Virus record (IMG/VR): IMGVR_UViG_3300032331_003707 | Span: 1-64,000 of that record | DNA length: 64,000 bases | Strand: one strand, 5' to 3' | Source: a virus | In this document: piece by piece, positions 40,993 to 48,792 of the stretch | How positions within the stretch are numbered: position 1 is the stretch's first letter | How the letters are laid out: every line of letters begins with the position of its first letter | The notes under the pieces: model-generated | The model's input: only the letters and a program-made list of their open reading frames with translations | Told to the model about the DNA's origin: nothing | Database searches by the model: none | Program-made: the position numbers and the translations under genes

Positions 40993-42063
40993 ATGAACAA
41001 TTTAGATAAAGAATACCAAATGCTCCTAGAGTATATTCTAGGTAATGGAGTAGAAAAGAAAGACCGAACTGGTACTGGGACTAAATCAATCTTTGGTTGG
41101 CAGATTCGTCACAACATGAGCGAAGGATTTCCTTTACTCACAACCAAGAAGATGGCTTGGAAGCAGATTGTAACCGAGTTATTATGGTTTTTAAGAGGTG
41201 ATACCAACATCAAATACCTTGTTGATAACAATTGTCATATTTGGGATGGCGATGCGTATAATAATTACCTTAAAGGTGGTGATGTGAAGTGGTTAAAATT
41301 TACAGAAGTAGATACACCAATAGGTAAAATGAACATTCCAACACCGTATTCAAAAGAAGAATTCATCAACAAAATCAAAACTGATGATGAGTTTGCTTAT
41401 AAGTGGGGTGATTTAGGTCCTGTGTATGGTGCACAATGGAGAGGTTGGCATTGGAGAAGTGAACCATTCCTACCAGAAGAAAAAGATGTGATTTACACAA
41501 CCGAAGGTAAACCAGTAACTTGGTCAAAAGAAAAGTATATTGACCAAATCGCAAACCTAATCAACGACCTTAAAACAAACCCAGACTCAAGACGATTAAT
41601 GGTTAATGCTTGGAATGTTGGAGAATTAGACCAAATGGTTCTCCCACCTTGTCATTATGGATTTCAAGTTTATACAAGAGAGTTGACTCAATATGAAAAA
41701 TATAGTTGGGGGATGTTAAATGAAGATAATCCTAACATCCCAACCCGAGCAATTTCTTTAATGTGGAATCAACGTTCAGTAGACACATTTTTAGGTTTAC
41801 CATTCAACATCGCAAGTTATGGATTGTTATTAACTATGATTGCAGATGAGGTAAATATGGTTCCTGATGAATTGATTGGTAACTTAGGTGATGTGCATTT
41901 GTACAACAACCACATTGAGCAAGCGGAGTTGCAATTAACTAGAGAGCCATTTGAGTTACCTAAAGTAATAGTTCAAGATGGGATATTCTGTAGCTCAGTT
42001 AATGATGTCATTTTAGAAAATTACCAATCACACCCAGCAATTAAAGCACCATTAAGTAATTAA
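40993..42063 (+). CDS. thyA: Thymidylate synthase
   Basis: 356 residues, longer than the usual 264 because of an insertion about residues 150-185 and a second near 230. Catalytic LPPCHYGFQVY with the nucleophile Cys, DRTGTGTKSIFGWQIR, RRLMVNAWN and GLPFNIASYGLL are intact. Converts dUMP to dTMP using methylene-tetrahydrofolate, for phage DNA synthesis. Confidence 0.93.
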   Translation: MNNLDKEYQMLLEYILGNGVEKKDRTGTGTKSIFGWQIRHNMSEGFPLLTTKKMAWKQIVTELLWFLRGDTNIKYLVDNNCHIWDGDAYNNYLKGGDVKWLKFTEVDTPIGKMNIPTPYSKEEFINKIKTDDEFAYKWGDLGPVYGAQWRGWHWRSEPFLPEEKDVIYTTEGKPVTWSKEKYIDQIANLINDLKTNPDSRRLMVNAWNVGELDQMVLPPCHYGFQVYTRELTQYEKYSWGMLNEDNPNIPTRAISLMWNQRSVDTFLGLPFNIASYGLLLTMIADEVNMVPDELIGNLGDVHLYNNHIEQAELQLTREPFELPKVIVQDGIFCSSVNDVILENYQSHPAIKAPLSN

Positions 42064-42066
42064 ACT

Positions 42067-42222
42067 ATGACCATAACTTTAGAACCCATAACTCATATTA
42101 ACACATTAGATGTTATATATGATACAAAACTAAAGCAATTTTGTGTTTACCCACAAGGTGTAACTAACTTTGACGAGGATTATATTAAAAAGAATTGTTT
42201 AAGATTACCTTTACCGAATTAA
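42067..42222 (+). CDS. 51-residue hypothetical protein
   Basis: MTITLEPITHINTLDVIYD..., 3 bases after the thyA stop. Beta-rich; unrecognised. A CCGAG promoter follows. Confidence 0.5.
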   Translation: MTITLEPITHINTLDVIYDTKLKQFCVYPQGVTNFDEDYIKKNCLRLPLPN

Positions 42223-42244
42223 ATTATTATCCCTAATTCCTTAT

Positions 42245-42284
42245 CCGAGGCTCTTTAATTATCTTTATTATCTTTATAGTATAA
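42245..42284 (+). promoter_or_regulatory. CCGAG promoter copy 4
   Basis: CCGAG at 42245, 19 nt, TATCTTTATAGTATAA at 42269. Drives the small-gene operon from 42295. Confidence 0.75.
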
Positions 42285-42294
42285 GAAAAAAATT

Positions 42295-42441
42295 ATGATT
42301 ATATCAATTGTTATTTCAATTTCATTAGCAGCAATAGTTGCATTATTAATGGTTCGAGGATTGACCTATATGGAAAAAAATCACCCCGATTATAAAGGTG
42401 AGGATTTGTTTGACGAAGATAAAGATAATTTAATAAAATAA
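42295..42441 (+). CDS. 48-residue membrane protein
   Basis: One N-terminal TM helix (IISIVISISLAAIVALLMV), acidic C-terminus (GEDLFDEDKDN). First gene after promoter copy 4. Confidence 0.55.
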   Translation: MIISIVISISLAAIVALLMVRGLTYMEKNHPDYKGEDLFDEDKDNLIK

Positions 42442-42446
42442 AGGTT

Positions 42447-42566
42447 ATGAAAAATAAATTAAGCAATAAAGCAACAGATTTATTCGTAAGTTTTGCTATT
42501 GTATTTGGAGTATTCACATGCGTGTTTGCATTTTTAGGAATGTTTCTTAAATTAATATTTGGATAA
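42447..42566 (+). CDS. 39-residue membrane peptide
   Basis: MKNKLSNKATDLFVSFAIV..., one TM helix; AAGGTT before the ATG. Unrecognised. Confidence 0.5.
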   Translation: MKNKLSNKATDLFVSFAIVFGVFTCVFAFLGMFLKLIFG

Positions 42567-42567
42567 T

Positions 42568-42960
42568 ATGGAAGATAGAATACAAATAAATGGGGTATGG
42601 TACACTCGAGAAGATAACCAACCAACACAAGAAATAAAACCATTAAAGAGAGAAGATGTAACTGGCTTTAAAGGGTTTGTATATGAAACAGATAAATTTT
42701 GTTATGAAGTAACTATTATAGCAAAAGATGGTTTATTTGAAGAAGGTGAATACCATGATAATATTGATATTAAGTTCACTGACAAACGTATTAAACCATG
42801 GGTAGAAGATCACTGGGATAGTATGTTTTGGTTTAAAGGAGTACTTGAAAATAACCCAGACTCAATTAACTCATTAATAAATGAAAATGAAATGGAGGCT
42901 GAAGATATATTAGAGTTTAGATCATTTTTAGCATTTTTAAAACAACAAGGATGGCTGTAA
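42568..42960 (+). CDS. Acidic hypothetical protein
   Basis: 130 residues from ATG 42568. Beta-rich start (DRIQINGVWYTRED), acidic helices at the end. Overlaps the next gene by 10 bases. Unrecognised. Confidence 0.6.
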   Translation: MEDRIQINGVWYTREDNQPTQEIKPLKREDVTGFKGFVYETDKFCYEVTIIAKDGLFEEGEYHDNIDIKFTDKRIKPWVEDHWDSMFWFKGVLENNPDSINSLINENEMEAEDILEFRSFLAFLKQQGWL

Positions 42961-43301
42961 TAACATATATAAGAGTAACATACGTAGCATTATCACACTA
43001 CGGCAAACCCATAGCAACTGCTCATACAGAGAAAGATCTCAAAGATGGTATAGATGAATACTATGGGATAGGAACAGACAATAAAGCTAAGTATATCGAA
43101 TGGGTACCATACAACTGCAAATACCCAGATGAACTTGAAGGACATCATGTATATGAAGTAGATGATTTCAATGGTGGGTTAGAGTTTGAGCGGGTAAAGG
43201 TGTATTGTGTAGAATTTTATCCACATACAAAATATGAAGTCGATACTCAAAAAGAAGCACTTATTGAACTAACAAATATAAATTTAGAAGATGAAAACTA
43301 A
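42951..43301 (+). CDS. Hypothetical protein
   Basis: 116 residues, Tyr-rich beta layout with a TAHTEKDLKDGIDEYYG turn. Overlaps both neighbours. Unrecognised. Confidence 0.6.
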   Translation: MAVITYIRVTYVALSHYGKPIATAHTEKDLKDGIDEYYGIGTDNKAKYIEWVPYNCKYPDELEGHHVYEVDDFNGGLEFERVKVYCVEFYPHTKYEVDTQKEALIELTNINLEDEN

Positions 43302-43548
43302 AACAGTAGAGCGTCTAATGAACGAGACACCAGAGCATATCAAACAACAAGTTAGTGAGTATGCTGATAATGTAGTTCAAAACAACGCATCATTTGTATT
43401 TACTCCATTTCCTAAATATGTGGGTTGTTATTGTTTAGGAGGTAAGACAGGAGTATGTATTTATTTTAAAACTAAACCTAACTGGTTTCATAGAACAATG
43501 ATGAAATTATGTTTAGGTTGGGAATGGAAAGATGATAATAGAATATAA
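43291..43548 (+). CDS. Hypothetical protein
   Basis: 85 residues, 11-base overlap upstream. Contains GCYCLGGKTGVCIYFKTKPN, two Cys close together. Unrecognised. Confidence 0.6.
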   Translation: MKTKTVERLMNETPEHIKQQVSEYADNVVQNNASFVFTPFPKYVGCYCLGGKTGVCIYFKTKPNWFHRTMMKLCLGWEWKDDNRI

Positions 43549-43551
43549 GTT

Positions 43552-43923
43552 ATGAAAAGAGATACACCCGTTTTTAATATAATTGTAATGCTAGCAATAA
43601 TAGTAGGTATAGCATGGTCACTATCAAAAGTAGGAGAAGTTATAACTTCTAGTAAACAATATCCTGAACAACCTGTTAAGCCTACTATCTCAGACTCGGT
43701 AAAACCAGTCCCGGAACAACCATATGAATCAAAGGAAGATAGTTTAATAAAACAACTATATCCTATTTGTGTGATTGAAATAAATAAATCTACTTATAAA
43801 GGATATAAGTGGGAAGTAATAGCAGAGAACGGTTTAATGTATTATACTAATAATAAACCAAAAATTGGTGACCCTGCTTTTTATATTGGTAGTGATAGTG
43901 AAACATTATATTGGACTAAATAA
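43552..43923 (+). CDS. TM protein with Pro-rich linker
   Basis: 123 residues: TM helix (FNIIVMLAIIVGIAWSLS), Pro/Ser linker, and a small globular C-terminal domain (YKGYKWEVIAENGLMYYTN). Bitopic membrane protein of unknown role. Confidence 0.6.
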   Translation: MKRDTPVFNIIVMLAIIVGIAWSLSKVGEVITSSKQYPEQPVKPTISDSVKPVPEQPYESKEDSLIKQLYPICVIEINKSTYKGYKWEVIAENGLMYYTNNKPKIGDPAFYIGSDSETLYWTK

Positions 43924-43926
43924 GTT

Positions 43927-44154
43927 ATGAGTAAACAAACAGCAGTACATTGGTTAATGGAACAAGTAGCCGATGAAGAAAACCAAAGAACACTCTCAGG
44001 AGATCAGTGGAGGGATATAATTGATCGAGCCGTTCAGATGGAAAAAGAACAACTAATAAAAGCAGTATATGACTCTATGGGAACTAACTTTGATCCTAAT
44101 ATGGGTAGAGCAGAACTATACTACAACAAAACTTACGGAGGTAACGATGAGTAA
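43927..44154 (+). CDS. MSKQTA-family small protein, copy A
   Basis: 75 residues: MSKQTAVHWLMEQ, AVQMEKEQLIKAV and ELYYNKTYGG. Tandem paralogue of the next gene. The family is common in Bacteroidota phages (from memory) and of unknown function. Confidence 0.65.
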   Translation: MSKQTAVHWLMEQVADEENQRTLSGDQWRDIIDRAVQMEKEQLIKAVYDSMGTNFDPNMGRAELYYNKTYGGNDE

Positions 44155-44419
44155 GCAAACTGCGGTTGAATGGTTGGTGCAAGAAATTCATAAAAATGGC
44201 AATTGGATTCCTACTCATATGATTGACCAAGCCAAGCAAATGGAAAAGGAGCAGATAAATAAAACAGCTCAAGATAACTTTTATGCAGGTCAAGATTTAG
44301 CAAATGGTTATAAAATTGATTGGGATTCTTCAGAACAATACTACAACGAAACTTACGGAGGCCAAGAAGAACCCAACCCAAAACCAGACCAAAACTACAA
44401 ATTCGAAGACGGCGTATGA
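44147..44419 (+). CDS. MSKQTA-family small protein, copy B
   Basis: 90 residues from ATG 44147 (an earlier ATG at 44069 lies inside copy A). MSKQTAVEWLVQEI, AKQMEKEQINKT and EQYYNETYGG align with copy A, with a longer middle. Stop overlaps the next start (ATGA). Confidence 0.65.
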   Translation: MSKQTAVEWLVQEIHKNGNWIPTHMIDQAKQMEKEQINKTAQDNFYAGQDLANGYKIDWDSSEQYYNETYGGQEEPNPKPDQNYKFEDGV

Positions 44420-44682
44420 GTGAAGAACAGGAAGAACTACCAAACGAGACTTATGAACAACGCTGGAGGGACACTCAAGCATACAATACAAAACATAATA
44501 AGACTTGGGTAGAATGCCCTGGATATGATAAGGCTTGGATCGCTTGTGAAACAGACAGTTCGTATCACATAACTAAACTCAAAAACGTATACGATGATAA
44601 GGGAAATGTCCGACGTCCTCGAACATGGGGACTTGAAGGTGAATGGGTAAAAAAAACTAAATTTAATTATAGAAAGTTATGA
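44416..44682 (+). CDS. Hypothetical protein
   Basis: 88 residues from ATG 44416. Trp-rich (WRDTQAYNTKHNKTWVECPGYDKAWIACETD broken by turns). Unrecognised. Confidence 0.55.
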   Translation: MSEEQEELPNETYEQRWRDTQAYNTKHNKTWVECPGYDKAWIACETDSSYHITKLKNVYDDKGNVRRPRTWGLEGEWVKKTKFNYRKL

Positions 44683-44909
44683 GCAACATTAAATTTTATA
44701 CAAACAGACAAATAGCCCTACAGATGGCTATGGAACATACTAAACAAGAAGGAACATTACGTTATAGTCAAGGTATAGGAAGCGTATGTAAAATAGCAGA
44801 TGAGTATTATAAATGGTTACAAGACGCACCACAATCCGATAAAGATGAAAATAAGTGGTATTATGATGTTACAACTACTAAACCTAAAGGGAAGTCTGAT
44901 TCAAAATAA
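44679..44909 (+). CDS. Small helical hypothetical protein
   Basis: 76 residues, ATGA-type overlap. Helices QIALQMAMEHTKQEG and VCKIADEYYKWLQ. Unrecognised. Confidence 0.6.
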   Translation: MSNIKFYTNRQIALQMAMEHTKQEGTLRYSQGIGSVCKIADEYYKWLQDAPQSDKDENKWYYDVTTTKPKGKSDSK

Positions 44910-44931
44910 TTTTCACTCCCTAACTCTTTAT

Positions 44932-44971
44932 CCGGGGCTCTTAAACATTCTATATTATCTTTAGAGTATAA
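44932..44971 (+). promoter_or_regulatory. CCGAG promoter copy 5 (CCGGG variant)
   Basis: CCGGG at 44932, 19 nt, TATCTTTAGAGTATAA at 44956. Drives the DUF932 gene. Confidence 0.75.
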
Positions 44972-44989
44972 TTAAAAACAATAAAAGTT

Positions 44990-45796
44990 ATGTTAGAAAT
45001 CAAAAACACATCATTTCTCGACAAAGTTGAGATTAAAAAACGCGCCGCGTCAGTATTCACATCTGTAAAAGGCGAAGCAACAAGTGAAAAATACACTCAT
45101 ATTCCAACAGACCGTGTTATTGAAGACATGGAAAAGTTAGGATGGGGTGTAGTAGATGCTAAAGAAGTACGTGCTCGTAAAGGAGTAGGGTTTCAAAAGC
45201 ATTTGGTAGTATTTCGAAACCCAAGCATTGCCATTACAGGTGATGATGGTGATGATGTATTTCCACAAATTCTATTAACAAATAGTCATGATGGTAAAAA
45301 TGCATTTACATTTACGGCTGGTTTGTTTAGATTGGTTTGTGAGAATGGTTTAGTTATTTCAACTCAAGAGTTTGAAAACCTAAAGATTCGTCACATGGGT
45401 TATAACTTTGAAGAGCTACAAACAACAATCACAGCGTTAGTAGAAAAACTACCACTGACAGTTGATAGCATGAACAAGTTGAAAGCAACCAAACTGAATC
45501 AGAAACAGAAAGAAGACTTTGCTAAGCGTGCCCTAGAAACACGATTTGGTAAGGAAGATGTTCAAAACATTACTATTGATGTTAAGTCACTATTAGAACC
45601 AACTCGTAAGGAAGACAGTGGTGATGACATTTGGAGTGTGTTTAACGTGATTCAAGAGAAATTGATTCACGGTATGTTCGAGTATAAATTTGGTACTAAG
45701 GTACGTAAAGCTCGTAAAATCAAGAATTTCAAACAAGACATAAAGGTAAATGAAGATTTGTTTGAATTAGCACTTGATTATGTAACAGCGGCGTAA
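44990..45796 (+). CDS. DUF932-family protein
   Basis: 268 residues. FPQILLTNSHDGKNAFTFTAGLFRLVCENGLVIS split across about 85-118 is the hallmark of DUF932 (phage/plasmid LGT-type protein). The C-terminal part is helical and basic (KVRKARKIKNFKQD). Function unknown; common in plasmids and phages. Downstream hairpins at 45817-45895 end the transcript. Confidence 0.82.
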   Translation: MLEIKNTSFLDKVEIKKRAASVFTSVKGEATSEKYTHIPTDRVIEDMEKLGWGVVDAKEVRARKGVGFQKHLVVFRNPSIAITGDDGDDVFPQILLTNSHDGKNAFTFTAGLFRLVCENGLVISTQEFENLKIRHMGYNFEELQTTITALVEKLPLTVDSMNKLKATKLNQKQKEDFAKRALETRFGKEDVQNITIDVKSLLEPTRKEDSGDDIWSVFNVIQEKLIHGMFEYKFGTKVRKARKIKNFKQDIKVNEDLFELALDYVTAA

Positions 45797-45816
45797 ACGC
45801 CAACGGTAGAAACAAA

Positions 45817-45864
45817 ACATCCCCAGTTTCTTGCAGTGGGCCCACTGAGACTTTATAAGGATGT
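45817..45864 (+). ncRNA. Structured RNA hairpin element
   Basis: ACATCC (45817-45822) with GGATGT (45859-45864) closes an imperfect hairpin whose tip is the palindrome CAGTGGGCCCACTG. More GC-rich than its surroundings. May protect or process the DUF932 mRNA. Confidence 0.45.
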
Positions 45865-45868
45865 ACAT

Positions 45869-45900
45869 GGCCTCGACTCTGATCAAGTCGGGGCCTTCTT
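45869..45900 (+). terminator. Intrinsic terminator
   Basis: GGCCTCGACT (45869-45878) with AGTCGGGGCC (45886-45895), followed by TTCTT. Follows the DUF932 gene. Confidence 0.75.
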
Positions 45901-45916
45901 GATCCAAATTTTTTAT

Positions 45917-45956
45917 CCGAGATTATAGATTATTTGTTTGTATCTTTATATTAAAT
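45917..45956 (+). promoter_or_regulatory. CCGAG promoter copy 6
   Basis: CCGAG at 45917, 19 nt, TATCTTTATATTAAAT at 45941. Drives 45967. Confidence 0.7.
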
Positions 45957-45966
45957 AATAAAACAT

Positions 45967-46101
45967 ATGACTAATAAAGAGCTAGCAAAACAGATCCAAG
46001 ACCTAAATGCGTATTTGGATAAAAATCCATGGGATGTTCAGCAACGTCAATTGCGTTACGATCTTGTTGACCAATTGTGTAATAAGATCCTTAATCCTTA
46101 A
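45967..46101 (+). CDS. 44-residue helical peptide
   Basis: MTNKELAKQIQDLNAYLDKN..., helical; its stop overlaps the CCGAG region of promoter copy 7. Unrecognised. Confidence 0.55.
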   Translation: MTNKELAKQIQDLNAYLDKNPWDVQQRQLRYDLVDQLCNKILNP

Positions 46102-46102
46102 T

Positions 46103-46143
46103 CCGAGATCATCAATTAACTTATATTATCTTTATACTATAAA
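46103..46143 (+). promoter_or_regulatory. CCGAG promoter copy 7
   Basis: CCGAG at 46103 one base after a stop codon, 19 nt, TATCTTTATACTATAA at 46127. Confidence 0.7.
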
Positions 46144-46152
46144 TTAAAACAC

Positions 46153-46614
46153 ATGATTAAATTTACAGAAACAGATTCAGGGCGTGTCAGAGCCGGATTC
46201 ACAGATGAAAACAATGACTGCGCAGTTAGAGCATTAGCTGAAGTAACTGGAACAAGTTATTCAAATGCACACATGTTTTGGGGGCAGTTAGGTCGAAAAA
46301 GAGGTGGTGGTTCGTTTATGGTGTGGTTAGATAAGTATTTGTTTAATAATGACGACAAAGTATTTGGTATGAAAGTAAAGCGACACAAAATGCCATATCA
46401 CGATCATGAACGTCAACCCGACCCTGTTACTCGTAAACCAACATTGAAGCGATTAAATGTTAAAACGTTTATACAACAAAACCCAACAGGTAGGTTCATG
46501 ATTATTACTTGTAATCATGCTAAGGCCATTGTTGATAGTGAGATACGTGATTTTGAACAAGGTGTTTACAGTGAGGTAGCATTAGTATATGAATTTATAT
46601 CCCCAACTTCTTAG
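46153..46614 (+). CDS. C39/papain-like cysteine protease (phage type)
   Basis: 153 residues. NDCAVRALAEVTG with the nucleophile Cys (near residue 23), then near the end GRFMIITCNHAKAIVDSEIRDF with His and Asp, the catalytic order of C39-like phage papain-fold proteins. May cleave a host or phage protein; the target is unknown. Confidence 0.65.
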   Translation: MIKFTETDSGRVRAGFTDENNDCAVRALAEVTGTSYSNAHMFWGQLGRKRGGGSFMVWLDKYLFNNDDKVFGMKVKRHKMPYHDHERQPDPVTRKPTLKRLNVKTFIQQNPTGRFMIITCNHAKAIVDSEIRDFEQGVYSEVALVYEFISPTS

Positions 46615-46654
46615 CCGAGATTTTAGAACAAATGATATTATCTTTATAGTATAA
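46615..46654 (+). promoter_or_regulatory. CCGAG promoter copy 8
   Basis: CCGAG starts on the base after the TAG stop of the protease; 19 nt; TATCTTTATAGTATAA at 46639. Confidence 0.75.
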
Positions 46655-46671
46655 TTAAAAACACAAAACAC

Positions 46672-47394
46672 ATGGAAAAAATTAGAATTGTTTGTGGTAA
46701 AGATTTGAATTTCAATAATTCAATCCTTCAACCAATGAAAACCAAATCAGAATTAGATGTAATTCTATCTGAAAGTGGTGGTTTAATGCCTGCAACTAAC
46801 ATGGTTATTGCTGGTGGTGCTGGGTCAGGTAAAACAACGTTAACATTAGATATGTTAGCTCGACTCACCACTGAGGGGTATAAAACATTGTTTATATCTG
46901 CTGAGATGGATGAGATTGGTTATTTCAAGTATTGCAAACGCTTACCTGCCATCGCATCTGTTCCCGTATTTTTTGTTAAAAATCATGTTGATACGTTAGC
47001 TCAAACATTGCTAACAGTGTTAGATGAGGGTTATGATGTGGTTGCTATTGATAGTGTTGCTGAGATATTAGGCATGTTCAAAGATGTATATAAAACTACG
47101 GAAGTAGCTGGTGAGAGATGGTTATTGGAGTTACAAGACAAACATAAAATGGGTCGTAACAAAACATCTACACATACATGTTTCATTAACATTCAACAAG
47201 TAACCAAACAAGGTACGTTTGCTGGTAGTAACCGATTGAAACATATGACTGATGCTATGGCCATTATCAAACGTGATGTGGATACAGCAGAGCGTAGTCT
47301 ACAGTTTGAGAAGAATCGTGATGGTAACACAGATCAGGTAGTAACATTTAGAATTACATCTGATAGTGTAGCATATGGTTTTGAGAGTATATAA
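46672..47394 (+). CDS. RecA-fold ATPase, RadA/Sms-like
   Basis: 240 residues. Walker A GGAGSGKTT (near 48), Walker B VVAIDSVAE (near 124), INIQQVTKQGTFAGSNRLKH (RecA-like loop 2 region) and FEKNRDGNTDQ, close to the KNRFG motif of RadA. No N-terminal zinc finger or C-terminal Lon-like domain. Likely helps recombination or DNA-end processing; a reduced UvsX is the alternative. Confidence 0.75.
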   Translation: MEKIRIVCGKDLNFNNSILQPMKTKSELDVILSESGGLMPATNMVIAGGAGSGKTTLTLDMLARLTTEGYKTLFISAEMDEIGYFKYCKRLPAIASVPVFFVKNHVDTLAQTLLTVLDEGYDVVAIDSVAEILGMFKDVYKTTEVAGERWLLELQDKHKMGRNKTSTHTCFINIQQVTKQGTFAGSNRLKHMTDAMAIIKRDVDTAERSLQFEKNRDGNTDQVVTFRITSDSVAYGFESI

Positions 47395-47464
47395 TGTGTG
47401 TGTGTTTTAACATAGGTATGAATTAGGGTGAAGAGTAAAAAAAGCAGTAGCCCTAATTTCTTAC

Positions 47465-47504
47465 CCTTGGTTTTAAAAGTATTTTTATTATCTTTATAGT
47501 ATAA
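47465..47504 (+). promoter_or_regulatory. CCGAG promoter copy 9 (CCTTG variant), for tRNA-Leu
   Basis: CCTTG at 47465, 19 nt, TATCTTTATAGTATAA at 47489, 12 bases before tRNA-Leu. Confidence 0.65.
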
Positions 47505-47515
47505 GAAAAAATAAT

Positions 47516-47601
47516 GGCCGGATGGTGAAACAGGTAGACACGCAGGACTTAAAATCCTGTTGCCCGAAACGGCAGTGTGGGTTCGATTCCCACTCCGGCT
47601 A
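47516..47601 (+). tRNA. tRNA-Leu (UAA)
   Basis: 86 nt class II tRNA. Acceptor GGCCGGA/TCCGGCT (G1-U72 wobble), D arm TGGTGAAACAGGTAGACAC, anticodon stem CAGGA/TCCTG with loop CTTAAAA (anticodon TAA), long variable arm TGCCCGAAACGGCA, T arm GTGGG-TTCGATT-CCCAC. CCA not encoded. TTA is the main Leu codon here, so it likely boosts phage translation. Confidence 0.93.
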
Positions 47602-47616
47602 CTAAAAAGGATTGTT

Positions 47617-47805
47617 ATGCTACCCACACCTAGGGTTAGTGAGTTACTTAAAGAGGTACAGTCTGACGAGGCAGACCATAACAATAATACAATGAGGAAG
47701 GCCCTTAGGCAAGGCTATGTCAACTGGAACGTATGCCGGAAGATGAATAACCACTTACTCATGGGTTCGAACGCGATGCAAAGCGCCCCAGAGACCCAGA
47801 CCTGA
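47617..47805 (+). CDS. 62-residue basic/helical ORF after tRNA-Leu
   Basis: From ATG 47617 with AAGGA upstream (a longer frame would run over the tRNA and is rejected). MLPTPRVSELLKEVQSDEAD, then a basic Trp-rich helix RQGYVNWNVCRKMNNHLL. Its stop lies in a terminator stem. Unrecognised. Confidence 0.5.
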   Translation: MLPTPRVSELLKEVQSDEADHNNNTMRKALRQGYVNWNVCRKMNNHLLMGSNAMQSAPETQT

Positions 47806-47826
47806 TCAGTCTGGGTCTTACCTTTT
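47792..47826 (+). terminator. Intrinsic terminator
   Basis: AGACCCAGAC-ctgatca-GTCTGGGTCT, perfect 10-bp stem, then TACCTTTT. The stop codon of the small ORF is in the loop. Confidence 0.85.
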
Positions 47827-47847
47827 AAAATTACCATAATTTTTTAT

Positions 47848-47887
47848 CCGAGGTTCTGAAATTGAATTTTATATCTTTATAGTATAA
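47848..47887 (+). promoter_or_regulatory. CCGAG promoter copy 10
   Basis: CCGAG at 47848, 19 nt, TATCTTTATAGTATAA at 47872. Drives 47897-48736. Confidence 0.75.
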
Positions 47888-47896
47888 GAAAAAAAT

Positions 47897-48073
47897 ATGA
47901 GTAAGTTTCAAGTAAAGTATTCAGGTAAGATGATGGATCAATTCCCACAGAATAGATTCAATCAATACCCAGCAACAGCACCTGCTTATGAGGTATTAGA
48001 TGAAAACGGAACATCTAGGTTTGTTGGTTCATATCAAGCATGTTGGAATTTTATTCAAATATTCGCTAATTAA
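47897..48073 (+). CDS. 58-residue hypothetical protein
   Basis: MSKFQVKYSGKMMDQFPQNR..., ends in ACWNFIQIFAN. Unrecognised; first of three genes behind promoter copy 10. Confidence 0.55.
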   Translation: MSKFQVKYSGKMMDQFPQNRFNQYPATAPAYEVLDENGTSRFVGSYQACWNFIQIFAN

Positions 48074-48085
48074 ACAATACATAAT

Positions 48086-48238
48086 ATGAAATATACACCA
48101 GCAATGCAACAAGTAGTAATGACACTCCAACAATATGGAATTGTCAACCCATCACCAAACCAAGTAGCATTAATCGCTTCAGATATAGGTGAGAATTTAA
48201 CCAGCGCTCAAATAGTATACATATCAAATAATGTCTAA
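48086..48238 (+). CDS. 50-residue helical peptide
   Basis: MKYTPAMQQVVMTLQQYG..., two helices (QVALIASDIG, SAQIVYISNN). Unrecognised. Confidence 0.5.
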   Translation: MKYTPAMQQVVMTLQQYGIVNPSPNQVALIASDIGENLTSAQIVYISNNV

Positions 48239-48250
48239 ATAAAACACAAC

Positions 48251-48736
48251 ATGAACGTAGCAGAAATTAAACACAAAGTAGCAGAGCTAATGCTCGAATC
48301 AAAGACAAAATGGGAAAAAACATTTAATGGTATTGAACCCGCTACAAAAGAAGAACGAGATGCTTATGAACAGCATTTGAAGCTCACCAACAGCAAAATC
48401 AAACAAATCGTTCCACGAGAACTACAACTATGCATAGGCTTAACTGGATGTGCTAAGACAGTATGGAATGGTGATGTTGATAGAGAGATTGAAGCAGAGT
48501 TTGGTAAGGGTAATGGTGTGTATTGTGATAGTGAGTCAGGTATGTTTTATGCTAAGGCATCACCTAGGATGGTTCATAAGTTGATTCGATTCATTGATTA
48601 TAAGTTTCCAAACGAACTTGAACTAAGCATATCACCAACAGGCGATTGGGATGATAATGGTAATCCATGGTTTTACAACTGGAATGGTATTGAACGTTAT
48701 TTTAAGGAGTTAGAACAAGATGCCGAAAACTCTTGA
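48251..48736 (+). CDS. Hypothetical protein
   Basis: 161 residues; helical N-terminus (MNVAEIKHKVAELMLESK), then a mixed domain with CIGLTGCAK and ELSISPTGDWDDNGNPWFYNW broken by turns. Unrecognised. Stop overlaps the CCGAG of the next promoter region. Confidence 0.6.
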   Translation: MNVAEIKHKVAELMLESKTKWEKTFNGIEPATKEERDAYEQHLKLTNSKIKQIVPRELQLCIGLTGCAKTVWNGDVDREIEAEFGKGNGVYCDSESGMFYAKASPRMVHKLIRFIDYKFPNELELSISPTGDWDDNGNPWFYNWNGIERYFKELEQDAENS

Positions 48737-48737
48737 G

Positions 48738-48777
48738 CCGAGGTTATTAAATGAACATTATTATCTTTATAGTATAA
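48738..48777 (+). promoter_or_regulatory. CCGAG promoter copy 11
   Basis: CCGAG at 48738, one base after a stop codon, 19 nt, TATCTTTATAGTATAA at 48762. Confidence 0.75.
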
Positions 48778-48792
48778 TTAAAAAATACACAC

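Noticed and set aside
47560-47616. Upstream extension of the ORF at 47617 (ATG 47560)
   Set aside because: It would run through the anticodon and T arms of tRNA-Leu; the ATG at 47617 with AAGGA before it is better.
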